The position numbers were made by a program, and so were the translations under genes. A stretch of 64,000 bases of DNA from Pseudoxanthomonas gei (GTDB lineage: Bacteria; Pseudomonadota; Gammaproteobacteria; Xanthomonadales; Xanthomonadaceae): contig NZ_QOVG01000005.1 of the NCBI RefSeq assembly GCF_010119615.1, positions 124,001 through 188,000 on the forward strand, read 5' to 3'. Within the stretch, counting starts at the first letter, position 1. The number at the start of each line of letters is the position of its first letter. The notes under the pieces were generated by a model. That model worked only from the letters and a program-made list of their open reading frames with translations, had not been told where the DNA came from and searched no databases. Below are positions 63,382 to 64,000 of the stretch, piece after piece.

Positions 63382-64000
63382 ATGTCCGACCTATACCCCG
63401 TCAATCCGCAGTTCGCCGCGCATGCGCGCATCAACCGCGACCAGTACCTGCATGACTATCGCCGCTCGGTCGAGGACCCAGACGGGTTCTGGGGTGAAGC
63501 CTCCAGGCGCCTGGACTGGTTCAAGGCGCCGACCCAGATCAGGGATGTCAGCTACGACCTCAAGGATTTCCATATCCGCTGGTTCGCCGACGGCGAGCTC
63601 AATGCCAGCGTCAACTGCCTGGACCGGCAGCTGGAAAAACGCGGCGACAAGGTCGCCCTGCTGTTCGAACCCGACAGCCCCGACAGCCCGTCCTATGGCA
63701 TCACCTACCGCGAACTGCACGAGCGCGTGTGCAAGCTCGGCAATGCGCTGCGCAACCTGGGCGTGAAGAAGGGCGACCGCGTCACCATCTACCTGCCGAT
63801 GATTCCCGAAGCGGCCGTGGCGATGCTGGCCTGCGCGCGCATTGGCGCGATCCACTCGGTGGTGTTCGGTGGCTTCGCCGCCCATTCCATCGCCGACCGC
63901 GTCGGCGACTGCGAGAGCAAGCTGATCATCACCGCCGACGAAGGCCTGCGCGGCGGCAAGAGGGTGCCATTGAAGGCCAACGTGGATGCGGCGCTGAAAC
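63382..64000 (+). CDS. acs: Acetyl-CoA synthetase, N-terminal part (cut by window end)
   Basis: The first 206 residues are present. MSDLYPVNPQFAAHARINRDQYLHDY, FWGEASRRLDWFKAPTQIRD, NCLDRQLEKRGDKVALLFEP, TYRELHERVC and IGAIHSVVFGGFAAHSIADR match Acs. It makes acetyl-CoA from acetate, ATP and CoA through acetyl-AMP. The AMP-binding core lies beyond the window. Divergent from the porin-MFS pair, implying coordinated uptake and activation of a short acid. Confidence 0.93.
   Translation, partial: MSDLYPVNPQFAAHARINRDQYLHDYRRSVEDPDGFWGEASRRLDWFKAPTQIRDVSYDLKDFHIRWFADGELNASVNCLDRQLEKRGDKVALLFEPDSPDSPSYGITYRELHERVCKLGNALRNLGVKKGDRVTIYLPMIPEAAVAMLACARIGAIHSVVFGGFAAHSIADRVGDCESKLIITADEGLRGGKRVPLKANVDAALK

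Overview
The window is a dense, GC-rich bacterial chromosome segment with no plasmid, phage or rRNA signature. I infer a gammaproteobacterium of the Xanthomonadaceae/Lysobacteraceae (the Xanthomonas, Stenotrophomonas, Pseudoxanthomonas and Luteimonas group). Reasons: an oleABCD long-chain olefin cluster whose OleA and OleB catalytic residues fall exactly where they do in the Xanthomonas campestris enzymes once numbering is aligned, an RHH-less PutA, an ECF sigma/Ser-Thr kinase pair of the EcfK-PknS type, a DcaP-like porin, and many REP/REPIN-type palindromes. Genus cannot be fixed from sequence alone.

Layout. 1-5.1 kb: a small secreted repeat protein behind a YtrA-like operator, an SDR, a two-domain M16 protease and a DUF4156 lipoprotein. 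5.2-10.9 kb: the ole cluster, with oleC and oleD separated by a DUF559 nuclease gene, inverted REP-like palindromes and two tandem-repeat arrays. 10.9-14.7 kb: DUF1328, ubiJ-ubiB, a small hypothetical and truC. 14.7-17.6 kb (minus): MAPEG, M28 peptidase, a repeat protein. 17.8-22.1 kb: gpmI-envC-S41 protease. 22.1-25.4 kb: DUF1820, a 21-bp minisatellite, rhomboid protease, fadL. 25.4-28.8 kb: putA carrying an in-frame REPIN. 29.0-37.6 kb: the aa3-type cytochrome c oxidase structural, assembly and haem A genes. 37.8-42.8 kb: a four-gene phosphorelay ending in an EAL protein. 42.9-46.1 kb (minus): a peptidase remnant, dnaG, GNAT, YqeY-like, rpsU. 46.3-49.3 kb: tsaD, folB, folK, DUF6159. 49.4-52.8 kb: pteridine reductase, circularly permuted ATP-grasp and alpha-E proteins. 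52.8-57.1 kb (minus): STPK, ECF sigma, mutM. 57.3-64 kb: ABC ATPase, desaturase, EF-hand protein, MFS transporter, DcaP-like porin and the start of acs.

Functionally the window is mostly core physiology: lipid metabolism (ole, fadL, desaturase), respiration (ubiJB, cox), cell-envelope turnover (envC, S41, M16, M28, rhomboid), folate and tRNA modification, and organic-acid uptake with activation (porin, MFS, acs).

The unusual material is in the DNA between and inside the genes. (i) A composite element (24-bp palindrome, 19-nt spacer, CTCCTMA heptamer array, ATG) occurs in the same orientation upstream of both folB and mutM and replaces the expected Shine-Dalgarno leader. (ii) A REPIN sits inside putA without breaking the frame. 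(iii) A DUF559 gene is bracketed by inverted REPs between oleC and oleD. (iv) A 21-bp minisatellite has 42-bp higher-order alternation. (v) A 45-codon peptidase tail is stranded in frame behind dnaG.
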